From Bacteriovoracaceae bacterium UBA7317 (GTDB taxonomy: Bacteria > Bdellovibrionota > Bacteriovoracia > Bacteriovoracales > Bacteriovoracaceae): a stretch of 61,912 bases of DNA. Of the stretch, positions 19,833-28,980 are shown piece after piece. The stretch's first letter is position 1. The number at the start of each line of letters is the position of its first letter. Where the stretch lies: positions 1 through 61,912 of the forward strand of contig DKQD01000045.1 of the NCBI GenBank assembly GCA_002474345.1. The letters are read 5' to 3'. The translations under genes and the position numbers were made by a program. A model generated the notes under the pieces. That model did no database searches, was not told the origin of the DNA, and saw only the letters and a program-made list of their open reading frames with translations.

Positions 19833-19870
19833 AAAAAGGGTTTCAAAAAAAAGTCTTGAAACCTTTTTTT
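19833..19870 (+). terminator. intrinsic terminator of the AIM24 gene
   Basis: AAAAAGGGTTTCAA pairs with TTGAAACCTTTTT with one bulged G; a T7 tract ends it. It lies 44 nt after the stop codon. Confidence 0.88.
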
Positions 19871-19933
19871 CTCTCAATTTCCGTTTAAAATAACCGATTA
19901 GCCCACCTGTAAACAAAAAAAAGGTGAAATCTT

Positions 19934-20113
19934 TTGACTGACCAAAATAAAGCTGAAGAAGAAAAAACCCACGAGCATCTTCCTATCCCCATTCAACTTT
20001 ATGAAAAGATGAGGCAAGTCGCATCCTCAGTCGGAGAAGCCCCTCAAAGATACCTATGGAGCCTTATTGAAAGCGACTACATGAGATGGAAGAAAGAAAA
20101 TCAAAATAAATAA
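19934..20113 (+). CDS. small hypothetical protein (59 aa)
   Basis: An open frame starting at TTG 19934 with AAGGTG 7 nt upstream. The product is hydrophilic: an acidic first third, then HLPIPIQLYEKMRQVASSV and a helical tail ending in Lys/Asn. The PIPIQLYEKM start of the second part resembles the strand-helix layout of short ribbon-helix-helix proteins, but I do not claim that fold. It is convergent with the REC-PilZ gene and only 28 nt from it. No family recognised. Confidence 0.55.
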   Translation: MTDQNKAEEEKTHEHLPIPIQLYEKMRQVASSVGEAPQRYLWSLIESDYMRWKKENQNK

Positions 20114-20141
20114 AGTTGTAGTCTGAAATTATTTTAAAAAG

Positions 20142-21002
20142 TCACTGGCCCTCTGAGCCGCCTTCTTGATCACCATCTTCATCTTCCTCTACATCTTTCA
20201 ACTCCCTCTTAGTAGTTGTAATAGATCGGATTTCTGTTCGGTCATCTTCGGTAAGGCCTTGGAAGCTAACTTCGACTGCATGAAGGTCAGGTCCAAGCTT
20301 TTCAGAAAAAATAACGCTTCCCTTCATAGTGACCGGCACCTTAAACAAAGAGTTCAATTTATGCGAATCAAGAGTTATCTCAGTCCCATCGGGAATAAAA
20401 AAAGACGCTTCAAGCTTTGAGTGAACCTCTGATAACTCAATCATTTTACTCGGCTTTTCTTTGGCAAACTCTGCTATGGTGATTTGTAAATCACAAGGCA
20501 TAACTGCGAACATCTGTGCATTGTCCTGTCCCATAAGGCGGTCAATCTTTTGTAATAAGATACTTTCATCAATAGGCTTTGTAATATAATCGTGAGCACC
20601 TGCTTGTATTGCTAAATTAATCTGCTTTGGGTCAGTCTTAGCAGTACAGAAACAAATTTTAAGAGCAATATTTGGAGATGGCCCTTCATCTTCTTCAATC
20701 CCTGCGCTCCCTTTCTTTTCCTCTCCATTACCACCTTCCTCGCTAGCAGCAATTTTTTTCTCTATTTTATCCAAAAGAAATTTCATAACCTGTACACCAT
20801 TCATAACAGGCATCATCACATCGAGGATTATGAGCTTTAAATCAGGGTGTTGATCAACCATTTCGAGGGCCTGCATTCCATCACTAGCCAAAACCACTTC
20901 ATATTCAGCTTTTCTTAGCTTAAGAGAGAGCAGCATCCTTATATCTTCACTATCATCAACAACAAGAATTTTACCTTTCGATTTTTTCTCATCTTCTGCC
21001 AT
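20142..21002 (-). CDS. response regulator with C-terminal PilZ-like domain
   Basis: A 286-residue protein. The N-terminal receiver has the acidic pair in VVDDSED, phospho-acceptor D61 in ILDVMMPVMNG, the conserved Thr/Ser region in FCTAKTD, and the Lys in YITKPID. An acidic, Gly-rich insert of about 35 residues sits between helix 3 and strand 4 (EEGGNGEEKKGSAGIEEDEG). The C-terminal part has the strand spacing of a PilZ domain but lacks a clear RxxxR and DxSxxG, so c-di-GMP binding is doubtful. The tail is very acidic. It is divergent from the MBL/CNB gene. Confidence 0.82.
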   Translation of the reverse strand: MAEDEKKSKGKILVVDDSEDIRMLLSLKLRKAEYEVVLASDGMQALEMVDQHPDLKLIILDVMMPVMNGVQVMKFLLDKIEKKIAASEEGGNGEEKKGSAGIEEDEGPSPNIALKICFCTAKTDPKQINLAIQAGAHDYITKPIDESILLQKIDRLMGQDNAQMFAVMPCDLQITIAEFAKEKPSKMIELSEVHSKLEASFFIPDGTEITLDSHKLNSLFKVPVTMKGSVIFSEKLGPDLHAVEVSFQGLTEDDRTEIRSITTTKRELKDVEEDEDGDQEGGSEGQ

Positions 21003-21329
21003 TTTTTTTCCCGTTTTTTATATGTGTTTCCCGATTTTCTCATGAATAAGTGGTTGTATAAATTAAAAATAGTTAGGAAATATTTTTATTGTTATCAGAA
21101 AGCATTCTAATAAAAAAATTATAGTAAAAATAAAAAATCCTAAAATGAACGTTTCCTAAACATATATAAGCTAAAATCAACCTAACTGAATAAGTCGGTC
21201 AATCACAATCTATCGAGCATAAATTAGGCCTTTAAAGTTGAATATTCTCACTTTTTCCAACACAAGAACCGAAAGAGTCTAACGTAATATAGACCCTAAA
21301 GATAAAACTTCAATAGGCGCTTTTAGGTA
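21003..21329. other. 327-nt divergent intergenic region
   Basis: This interval separates the REC-PilZ-like gene (minus) from the MBL/CNB gene (plus). It is very AT-rich and must carry both promoters. I found no convincing open frame, hairpin terminator or repeat. Confidence 0.4.
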
Positions 21330-23552
21330 ATGACGATAATAAAGAAAATAAATGTTGCTCCCGGTATAACTTGGGTTGAAATACCTCAAGCTGAGATATA
21401 TATCCTCTGTGGCTGTCCAGCGGACTCCATTAAACACCTTATAAAAAATGGAATGATCCAAAACATTGAAAAAAATGGCCATTCTTTCCAAAGTGGGCCG
21501 AATGTTCTTCTTCTCTCAGATTCATCCATTCAAGGAGGACAATTCTCAAACCTTGGAGAGTTTCCAATACTTCAAATGTTGTATAAACAGGGTATGATAA
21601 TCCCAAATCACATCAACAACAAAGGTCTTAAGCCCATCCTTATAGGTACAGAGAAGCAAGTTGAGTCCCAATTAGAGTACATTTATAGAGGAAACTATGG
21701 TCTCTCATCTTTGGAAGAAATAATGTCCACCGGAGTTGAGAAAGAATTTGCTGAAGAGATGATGAAAGTAAAGCTTCATTTTGCTTTTGGAAAAATAGTT
21801 TCACCAAAAGAGTTATTAGAAACAAAAATAATTGAAAATAAAAAAGTCGAAATTAGAAATGGCGTTTTTATAAAAAGAGATAAATATAACGAATATACAA
21901 TAGAGTATAAAGGTGAAAAGGTCGAAGTTTCACTAAACCTGAATCCTGGTGAAAAGTATATAACATCCTACCACCTTGGTTTTTATAAAGTTCGAAGAGA
22001 ATATTTTGCAATTATTCATTCCGGAGAAGGTGATGGATGGGATATTCACAGACCTTGTATGTCGAGTATAATTGCTTATGACCAAAAACTTTATCTCATT
22101 GATGCAGGTCCTAACATCATTGAAACACTGAATGCTCTAGGCATAAGCGTTAGTTCAATCCATGGGATTTTTCATACACATTGCCACGATGATCATTTTT
22201 CAGGATTAACTGCTCTCCTTCAAGCTGACCATAAAATTAAATATTACGCGACTTCAACTGTTAGGGCCTCAGTAACAAAAAAGCTTTCTGCTCTTCTAGG
22301 TCGGCATGAAGACTTCATGAATAGATATTTTGAAATTAATGACTTGAGTATAGATTTGTGGAATAACGTCAACGGAATGCAAGTTAAACCTTTTTATTCT
22401 CCCCACCCTGTTGAAACCACAAACTTTCAATTTAGAGTTATTTCTGAAAATGGATATAAAACTTATTCACATATGGCAGATATTGCTTCTTTTAGCATCC
22501 TTGATGAATTGATTTCTAAAAAAGAAGGAGATAATGGAGTTCAACCTAAATTAATCAAACAAATTAAAAAAAATTATTTATTTGAATCAAATGTAAAAAA
22601 AATTGATATTGGTGGAGGAATGATCCACGGAATGGCAAAAGACTTTGAAGAAGATGGTTCAAAAAAAATTATCCTCTCCCATATCAATAGAGACTTAAGT
22701 CATGAAGAAAAAGAAATCGGAGAAAGAGCATCATTTGGAATGATCGATGTTTTAATTCCTTCGAACTCAAACCCTATGTTCTCTTACGCCGAAAGATATT
22801 TAAAAAATTACTTTCCTGAGGATCTTTTCGATGACCTTAGAGATATTATCAATTGCCCCATAGTTACATTTAACGCAGGATCTATTCTCCTTAAACAAGG
22901 TGAAAAGAGTAATTATCTCTACCTGACACTTACGGGCACTGTAGAAATGATTTACTCCAAAAAAGGCATTCATAAAGCTGTTTCTGCAGGCTCTCTCATT
23001 GGTGAAATGGCTGCGCTTTTAGATGAACCAAGGAAAAAAACCTACGTAGCTCTAGGTCATGTATGGGCCCTTAAAATTCCCGCCATTATTTACCAAAACT
23101 TTATAAAAAAACATAAGTTATTGGCCCATATACTAAAAAGAAGAACTAATAAGAATATTCTTCAAAGCTTACCAATCTTTGAAAATATGGCTTCCTCATT
23201 TATCCTTAACAATTTAAGCCAAGTCCTTTCAAGAAGACAAATTCATAAAAGCAATAATGTTCCTATTGGAGGAACACCCGAGCTTATAGTTATCATTTCA
23301 GGAAGCTTTGCTCTCTTATCTCCAAAAGGGGAAATCATTGAGAACCTTGAGCAAAGCTCCGTATGTAGAGAGGAAACCATCCTGTTTCCAAAACTCCCTA
23401 TTTCTACCATAGCGGCCCTCACAGAAGGTGAATACGGAGTTCTACCTGGTTTTCATATAAATGAAATCCCTTCTGTTATTTGGAAGCTTTTTGAAATTTA
23501 CGAATTCAGGCAAAGTCAAATTAAAGTCAAAAAGAAAAAGAAAAGTGCATAA
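21330..23552 (+). CDS. metallo-beta-lactamase-fold protein with tandem cyclic-nucleotide-binding domains
   Basis: A 740-residue fusion. The first 190 residues are of unknown type. An MBL-fold domain follows with the metal motif HTHCHDDH (H284, H286, D288, H289) and later candidate ligands in YSPHPVET, SHMADIAS and LSHINRDLSH. From about residue 525 comes a CNB domain with LIGEMAALLDEPRKKTYV, which keeps the Gly-Glu and an Arg near the phosphate site. A second, degraded CNB-like domain lacks a recognisable cassette. No signal peptide is visible, so it is cytoplasmic. A cyclic-nucleotide-gated hydrolase is the simplest reading. The ribosome site is weak (AGG close to the ATG). It is convergent, 11 nt apart, with the exported-protein gene. 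Confidence 0.82.
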   Translation: MTIIKKINVAPGITWVEIPQAEIYILCGCPADSIKHLIKNGMIQNIEKNGHSFQSGPNVLLLSDSSIQGGQFSNLGEFPILQMLYKQGMIIPNHINNKGLKPILIGTEKQVESQLEYIYRGNYGLSSLEEIMSTGVEKEFAEEMMKVKLHFAFGKIVSPKELLETKIIENKKVEIRNGVFIKRDKYNEYTIEYKGEKVEVSLNLNPGEKYITSYHLGFYKVRREYFAIIHSGEGDGWDIHRPCMSSIIAYDQKLYLIDAGPNIIETLNALGISVSSIHGIFHTHCHDDHFSGLTALLQADHKIKYYATSTVRASVTKKLSALLGRHEDFMNRYFEINDLSIDLWNNVNGMQVKPFYSPHPVETTNFQFRVISENGYKTYSHMADIASFSILDELISKKEGDNGVQPKLIKQIKKNYLFESNVKKIDIGGGMIHGMAKDFEEDGSKKIILSHINRDLSHEEKEIGERASFGMIDVLIPSNSNPMFSYAERYLKNYFPEDLFDDLRDIINCPIVTFNAGSILLKQGEKSNYLYLTLTGTVEMIYSKKGIHKAVSAGSLIGEMAALLDEPRKKTYVALGHVWALKIPAIIYQNFIKKHKLLAHILKRRTNKNILQSLPIFENMASSFILNNLSQVLSRRQIHKSNNVPIGGTPELIVIISGSFALLSPKGEIIENLEQSSVCREETILFPKLPISTIAALTEGEYGVLPGFHINEIPSVIWKLFEIYEFRQSQIKVKKKKKSA

Positions 23553-23563
23553 TCTTGAAAAAT

Positions 23564-24547
23564 CTAAAATTCCTCAGATTCTTTAAGTCTCTTTAGAGGA
23601 TTGTCTTTTAAATCTACTACACGCAAACCATATTGATTTATAAAAAAATCCGAGTACTTACCATATTTTAAAACTACCTTTTTTAATTTATTCCTATTTA
23701 TAGGACAACTTATTATTCTTTGATGAGGAACTTGAAGTTCCTGTAGCCTTTTTTTAATTTTTTTGACCATATTTTTAGATTTAAACTGACTACAATTTAT
23801 GGCCTCATCCATAGAATCATCTAAATAATTTGACCAATCCATCTCTTTAACTAAAGTCCATTTTTTATTAATGCATTTAACATAAGGACCCAAGTTTTTT
23901 TCTGATCCTAATACATCATCCTTTTTTTGAAGGACATGATTCCAAAACCGCATCCCGTTAAAGTCTGCAGCTAAATCTGCATAGGATATAACACCTGTCG
24001 GGTATCTGCCTAAAAGGCCATATTCTTCCCTTAAACCGATCATTAGTGTCTTTCTCAAGCTTTTTCCCTTCCCATAATGAGAACTGAAATAACGATAGCC
24101 GGAGGAAAAAAAGTGCTCAAACTTATCACTCCCCAAGTACACCTCGCCCATTCTTAAATTAGGAGAATGAACTGGCCTAAGTTTAGATAAAAAGCCAAGA
24201 ACAATAGACTCATTTGGCGTAAAATCTCTATATATTGACTTCTTTACAGAAATAAACCTTTTATCTAATGTATCCGTTTCATTAACCCATCTAACAATCT
24301 TGCCAAAAAAAGTACTATTGAAATATTGTTTTAAATTAAAATAAAGCTTTTTCTCATTACACTTAAGTAGCCCAATGTTTGCATTTTTTAGCCCTTTCCT
24401 AAAAAATTCGTTGGTTTTTTTATTAAAAATGTTTGTTGAATCCTGAAGCCTTCTATTAAATCGCCCTGTAAAATTATCAACTTCGGCAGACCATGATAAA
24501 TCACCAATAATAAATAAAACTATAATAAATATTTTTTTTATTGACAC
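23564..24547 (-). CDS. exported protein of unknown function with DKxxHF motif
   Basis: Start GTG 24547 has AAGGA 6 nt upstream. The 327-residue protein has a signal peptide ending near WSA-E. The central part carries GSDKFEHFFSSGYRYF, then EEYGLLGRYPTGVISYADLAADFNG. This DKxxHF...E...S..D pattern resembles the YfiM/DUF2279 type of small membrane-associated proteins, but the match is by eye only. The C-terminal third is basic with two cysteines (NCSQF, ISCPIN). It follows the membrane kinase gene by 19 nt on the same strand, so the two probably form an operon. Confidence 0.65.
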   Translation of the reverse strand: MSIKKIFIIVLFIIGDLSWSAEVDNFTGRFNRRLQDSTNIFNKKTNEFFRKGLKNANIGLLKCNEKKLYFNLKQYFNSTFFGKIVRWVNETDTLDKRFISVKKSIYRDFTPNESIVLGFLSKLRPVHSPNLRMGEVYLGSDKFEHFFSSGYRYFSSHYGKGKSLRKTLMIGLREEYGLLGRYPTGVISYADLAADFNGMRFWNHVLQKKDDVLGSEKNLGPYVKCINKKWTLVKEMDWSNYLDDSMDEAINCSQFKSKNMVKKIKKRLQELQVPHQRIISCPINRNKLKKVVLKYGKYSDFFINQYGLRVVDLKDNPLKRLKESEEF

Positions 24548-24566
24548 TTCTTGTCCTTAATAAAAT

Positions 24567-26570
24567 CTACCTAAAGATAGGTAAATCTATTGTGATTGTT
24601 ACCCCTTTTCCTTCCTTACTTTCTGCTATTATATTTCCGCCAATTTTTTGAACCTCCATTTTTACGACATCCATTCCAACACCTCGGCCACTTACCTTTG
24701 TGGTCGTCTCTTTAGAAGAAAAGCCAGGTTGAAAAATATAGTTTCCAATCTGATAGTCACTTAAATTTAAAGAGTCTTCTTCGGATACAAAACCTTTTTT
24801 TACTGCAACTTTCCTTATTTTCTCTAGTTCCAACCCTCTCCCATCATCCTTAATAGTAATTCTAAAACGTCCCCCGCTATGTGTTTCCAAGAAGCTTACA
24901 TTAACGTTTGCCAATTTTTCTTTACCTTTTAAGAACCTATCTTGGGGGGTCTCTATACCGTGGTCAACGGCATTACGAAAAATATGAATGAAAGAAGAGA
25001 ACACCTCATTGTATTTTTCTGGGTTAATTAAAATATTGGTCTTCCCTATTTCTAACTTGGCTTTTTTATCCTGTGTTGTAGCAAGTTCATTGAAAGGCTC
25101 TTCAAAAACGTTAAAGAAATCAGCAACGTTCTTAAGAACAAAACGCTTATGAAATGTGTTGACAAAAGAAACGACTTCCTTCTTTAATTCAACAGTTTCT
25201 TTAAAGTCTTCTGTAACTTGAATATTAGAATTAACTAATTCAATTATTTTCCTATTCTCCTTTAAAAAAAATCGAACCTCTCGATTAATATTCTCCAAAA
25301 GAAATGTTAATTCCCTGGTTTCTTTTCTAATTTTTTTTCCCTTTTCCTTTTCTCTATTTAGATTTGTTTCTAATTCATGTATTTGCTTAACAACCTCATC
25401 AATCTTATAAATGGCAAACCTTGCCTTTAGTGTATGGAAGTCACGGTACATATCCTCAATTTCCATTCCTTCTAGAGATACATCTATGTAATTGGCAAGC
25501 TTATCTTCTGCATCAGTAATCAAATCTAAAAATGCCATGGGCTTATCAATGATTTTTAAGATAGAAAAAAGCTTGGATTTTTCCTTTAAAGCCTTTTTCT
25601 TAAGAAAAACTTTTCCCTTAATGTCAGTAGCTATACAAATAATTTTATCTATTACTTTTTTTTCATTATTTTTGTACAAAGGCCTAAAATCTAAAGAAAC
25701 CATACTCCCTTCAATTTTTGAAAAAGTTTTCGGCGCGAGGTCTAGAATATCATTGAATGAAATCTTCGCTCTATAAACATGATCCATCCATCGTTCAAAA
25801 TTTTTGTTTTCATTTTCATCAAACTTCAATACTTCACTAATTTTTTTTCCTTTTGGGTTCATACCAAATATTTTTTCGGTTACCGTAGTTATTTCGCCAC
25901 AAACAATACTTTTTTGGTTAATAATTAAAAAGCCATGATCAACATTAGATAAAATAACCTTTAAATCTTTATTTTGAATTTGGACTTCATTTGTCATAGT
26001 CTTTACAAGTTCTTGAAGTCTGTTAGTCATATCTTCTGAATTTTTTATCTTTTCTTTAAGGTCGCCTTTTATTTTGTTTAAATAAAAATTTAAAAATGGA
26101 AAAGTAAATAAAACGGACAAAATTATTAAGATTGAAGCCTTATCGATTTTACCTTGCTCCCCTCCCTGAAACAATAGTATCCCTCCCCCAAAAACAAGAA
26201 GATAAATACTAAATAAGTTGTAATCTCTTGTTTTTAAAAAAGTCGTTCCTACCAGCAAGATGATAGAATAGACCATTGTAAATATAGAAATTTTCATCTC
26301 TGCAGTTGCACCTAAAATAGGTATGAGTACTGAATAAGTAGAAATTACAAAATAGAGAAGTATTACCTTATAAGAGATTGATGGCCTAAATTGAATTAAG
26401 GTTATAAAGCCGCTTAAAATACAAAGGGGTACAATAAACCAAAAATAGCTTAATGCCTTAAACTTTAAAACTTCACTTGCTATAAGGTTAATAAAAATTG
26501 CGAAAAGAAAAGCAGCCATTGTCAATGCAATTGGCCACACCTTCTTATTTTTTGCTTTCAGGTCGTCCAT
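24567..26570 (-). CDS. membrane-anchored CheA-like histidine kinase
   Basis: A 667-residue protein with about six hydrophobic helices in the first 165 residues, a coiled coil, a PAS-like segment (about 200-310), an Hpt-like helical region with H379 in DFHTLKARF, a long helical middle, and a CheA-type ATPase: FRNAVDHGIETPQDR, KDDGRGLELEKI, FQPGFSS and SGRGVGMDVVK. The usual CheA P5 coupling domain is absent. The Hpt motif has HTLKA in place of the common HxLKG. It probably phosphorylates a separate receiver protein; the single-domain regulator at 50378 is one candidate only by existence. Its operon partner is the exported DKxxHF protein. Confidence 0.85.
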   Translation of the reverse strand: MDDLKAKNKKVWPIALTMAAFLFAIFINLIASEVLKFKALSYFWFIVPLCILSGFITLIQFRPSISYKVILLYFVISTYSVLIPILGATAEMKISIFTMVYSIILLVGTTFLKTRDYNLFSIYLLVFGGGILLFQGGEQGKIDKASILIILSVLFTFPFLNFYLNKIKGDLKEKIKNSEDMTNRLQELVKTMTNEVQIQNKDLKVILSNVDHGFLIINQKSIVCGEITTVTEKIFGMNPKGKKISEVLKFDENENKNFERWMDHVYRAKISFNDILDLAPKTFSKIEGSMVSLDFRPLYKNNEKKVIDKIICIATDIKGKVFLKKKALKEKSKLFSILKIIDKPMAFLDLITDAEDKLANYIDVSLEGMEIEDMYRDFHTLKARFAIYKIDEVVKQIHELETNLNREKEKGKKIRKETRELTFLLENINREVRFFLKENRKIIELVNSNIQVTEDFKETVELKKEVVSFVNTFHKRFVLKNVADFFNVFEEPFNELATTQDKKAKLEIGKTNILINPEKYNEVFSSFIHIFRNAVDHGIETPQDRFLKGKEKLANVNVSFLETHSGGRFRITIKDDGRGLELEKIRKVAVKKGFVSEEDSLNLSDYQIGNYIFQPGFSSKETTTKVSGRGVGMDVVKMEVQKIGGNIIAESKEGKGVTITIDLPIFR

Positions 26571-26825
26571 AAACTAAATCTACTGTAAACCGCTTTTATA
26601 CATCAAAATACCGTTCACATATTTTACAGGAATATCAGACAGAAACCTTAAATTTTAGAGGCTAAACTAGAAATAAAGGATTAGATTAAACTTTTATTCA
26701 ATGAATATTTTTAATGACCTTTCCCATTAAATATTATTTTCCAAAATAGAATTCATTTTTAATATAATTTTTGTTTTAAATATTTTTTTGTCTTAATCAT
26801 CTTTTGGTAAAAGGTGGTTAAGGTA

Positions 26826-27713
26826 TCATCTATTTTTTTCAAAAAAGTTAGGACCAATGATACCTAAAACCACCAAACTAAGTCCTATAACTGAAGTTAA
26901 TTGAATTCCCTCTCCCGCAATCATTGAAATGAAAATGAGAGAAATAAAAGGAGTTATAAATATTAATCTACCAACTTGAGAAGTATTAAAACTAAACTTT
27001 AAAGCTTTAAGCCAGAGAATAAAAGTGAGCCCCATTTCAAAAGTGCCAATATAAAGAGTTCCTATTAAGCCTTTTAGATCGAAGGTAAAAGGTAAATTAT
27101 TTACCTTTACAGCAATCCCTGCATACAATGCACCCCAGAAAAAATTCTGACAAAGCTTAACCCTATCATTCCTAGAGTCTTTCATATTAAGAATCCAATA
27201 AAGGGCCCAAACAAATGAACTTATTAAAGCTAGAATAATCCCAAAAAACTCTTTAGGATTTAAAGCCCAAGGCGAGTTCCAAACATTGGCAATAATTAAA
27301 ACCCCTAAAAAGCTAATGAACATTCCAAATAGTACTAAACGGGATGGCCTTTGTTTTAATAGAGGAATAGATAATAATGTCAAGGCAAGAGGCCAAGTAT
27401 AATTTAGGGCCATGGCCTTTTGGGCCGATAAAAGAGAATAAGCTTTAAAAAGAATAAAGTAATAGAGAAAAGGATTTAAAAATCCTAAAAGGGCAGAGAA
27501 AAAGAAGGCCTTCATATCAAACTTCTTTTCAAAAACATTACCGTTGATAAAAAGAAGAGAAAAACCAAATATAAAAAAAGATACGACTGCTGTATAAAAT
27601 AAAAGAGGAATATAATTTAAAGAGCGGAGAGTTATCTTAAAAGCTGAAGCAGAAGTCGACCAAAAGATAATAGAAGAAAAAGCGCAGAGGTAAGCCATCT
27701 TTTCTTTTTTCAC
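26826..27713 (-). CDS. EamA/DMT-superfamily transporter
   Basis: A 295-residue inner-membrane protein with ten predicted helices in two EamA repeats, opening with YLCAFSSIIFWSTSASAFK and ending the first repeat at LGVLIIANVW. GTG 27713 has GGGGA 7 nt upstream. It lies 33 nt behind the extended SDR gene on the same strand. The substrate of such exporters cannot be read from sequence. Confidence 0.85.
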   Translation of the reverse strand: MKKEKMAYLCAFSSIIFWSTSASAFKITLRSLNYIPLLFYTAVVSFFIFGFSLLFINGNVFEKKFDMKAFFFSALLGFLNPFLYYFILFKAYSLLSAQKAMALNYTWPLALTLLSIPLLKQRPSRLVLFGMFISFLGVLIIANVWNSPWALNPKEFFGIILALISSFVWALYWILNMKDSRNDRVKLCQNFFWGALYAGIAVKVNNLPFTFDLKGLIGTLYIGTFEMGLTFILWLKALKFSFNTSQVGRLIFITPFISLIFISMIAGEGIQLTSVIGLSLVVLGIIGPNFFEKNR

Positions 27714-27746
27714 AAGCTTTTCCCCATAATTTCTAATATATAACCC

Positions 27747-28805
27747 TTAAAACTTTCCCTTCTTTGGAATGCCGCTACCCTTTACAAACGCAAACATGGC
27801 ATTTTTGTAATTTCTATACTGACTTTCGGCCAATTCTGGAAAGTCCTTTTTAGCCATGCTCTGATCGTACTTACATTTGGAGTATGTGTAGGGCAACAAT
27901 TCTTTAGGAAGCCCAACCTTATCCATAATGAGATTATTGGCCTTAGTTTTTGGTAACGGAACGACATTAACTGAAAACCCAAACTCATCGAAGGAGTCTT
28001 GAACAAATTGACCCACAGTTGGACATCCCTTACTCACAACGTGGTAACAACGAAGATCTAAAGACTTGCTGGGGTTTAAAACCCCTTCAGAGACAAATTT
28101 TGCTGCGTGGTCAACAGGTATCATTGGAATAATGGAAGACTTCTCAAAAGGAACGGGTAAGTATTTTAAAGTATTTAAAAGCAGTTTCTTTCTCTGAAGT
28201 TTATTTAGCAGACCAAAAAAATAGTAAGGGCCATCTTTTTGGGGAGTCATTCCCTGCATAGAGTCACCCACCAAAACACCTAAACGGTAAATTCTTTTGG
28301 CCACTGTAGGACAAACCCAATCTCTAACACAAAGTTCCGCATCAAACCTAGTTTGCGCATAGTTGTTAGAAAACTTCTGACCTATATCAAGAACATCTTC
28401 CTTTAGTTCTCCCTTAAAGTCTCCACTCACTGCAATTGAGCTGATGTAATGGAAAAACCTTAGTTTTTTCATTTGCCTTGCTAGCTGAATAATATTCCTT
28501 GTCCCACCAACATTTTTATTGAAACACTTTTCGTAATTTCCCTTTAAGTTTGAGTAACAAGCGGCATGAATAATTGATGTTGTCTCAGAAAAAAGTTTTT
28601 TATGGTTTCTATCGCTTTCAACCACTTTTGGATTCAAAATATCGCCCAAAATTAAGTGAACTTTGGGGTTATTTTTATAAATACTTTCCGCTTTTTGATA
28701 ACTTTCCTTTCTAACAAGAAGAAAAATATCGCGGTTACTTGGGAGCAGGTTTGCAACAAGATATCTACCTAAAAAACCCGTTCCCCCTGTAATCAGTAAA
28801 GCCAA
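27747..28805 (-). CDS. extended SDR / NAD(P)-dependent reductase, thioester-reductase-like
   Basis: TTG 28805 is preferred: GAGGAG lies 6 nt upstream and the protein then begins directly with ALLITGGTGFLGRYL, as family members do; the frame is open to 28862. The 352-residue product has the extended-SDR nucleotide site, GDILNP after beta-3, HAACYSN, and an active-site region FHYISSIAVSG followed by YAQTRFDAE, where the usual YxxxK is replaced by YAQTR. The layout resembles NAD_binding_4 (thioester reductase, male-sterility type). The missing Lys makes classical SDR catalysis uncertain. It is probably in an operon with the DMT transporter. Confidence 0.75.
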   Translation of the reverse strand: MALLITGGTGFLGRYLVANLLPSNRDIFLLVRKESYQKAESIYKNNPKVHLILGDILNPKVVESDRNHKKLFSETTSIIHAACYSNLKGNYEKCFNKNVGGTRNIIQLARQMKKLRFFHYISSIAVSGDFKGELKEDVLDIGQKFSNNYAQTRFDAELCVRDWVCPTVAKRIYRLGVLVGDSMQGMTPQKDGPYYFFGLLNKLQRKKLLLNTLKYLPVPFEKSSIIPMIPVDHAAKFVSEGVLNPSKSLDLRCYHVVSKGCPTVGQFVQDSFDEFGFSVNVVPLPKTKANNLIMDKVGLPKELLPYTYSKCKYDQSMAKKDFPELAESQYRNYKNAMFAFVKGSGIPKKGKF

Positions 28806-28980
28806 AAAATACTCCTCGAAGGGTACCCAACTTTTAATTGAATCAATCCACCTCGGAAGCATTAAACAATTTTTAATCTCATGTGTCTAGTTATTGATCA
28901 CCTTGATATTTTTTTATTACGCCAGTATAAACTTATATGCTTATTTTTTAATTTATAGCGCTTTATATGGAAGTCTTTTT

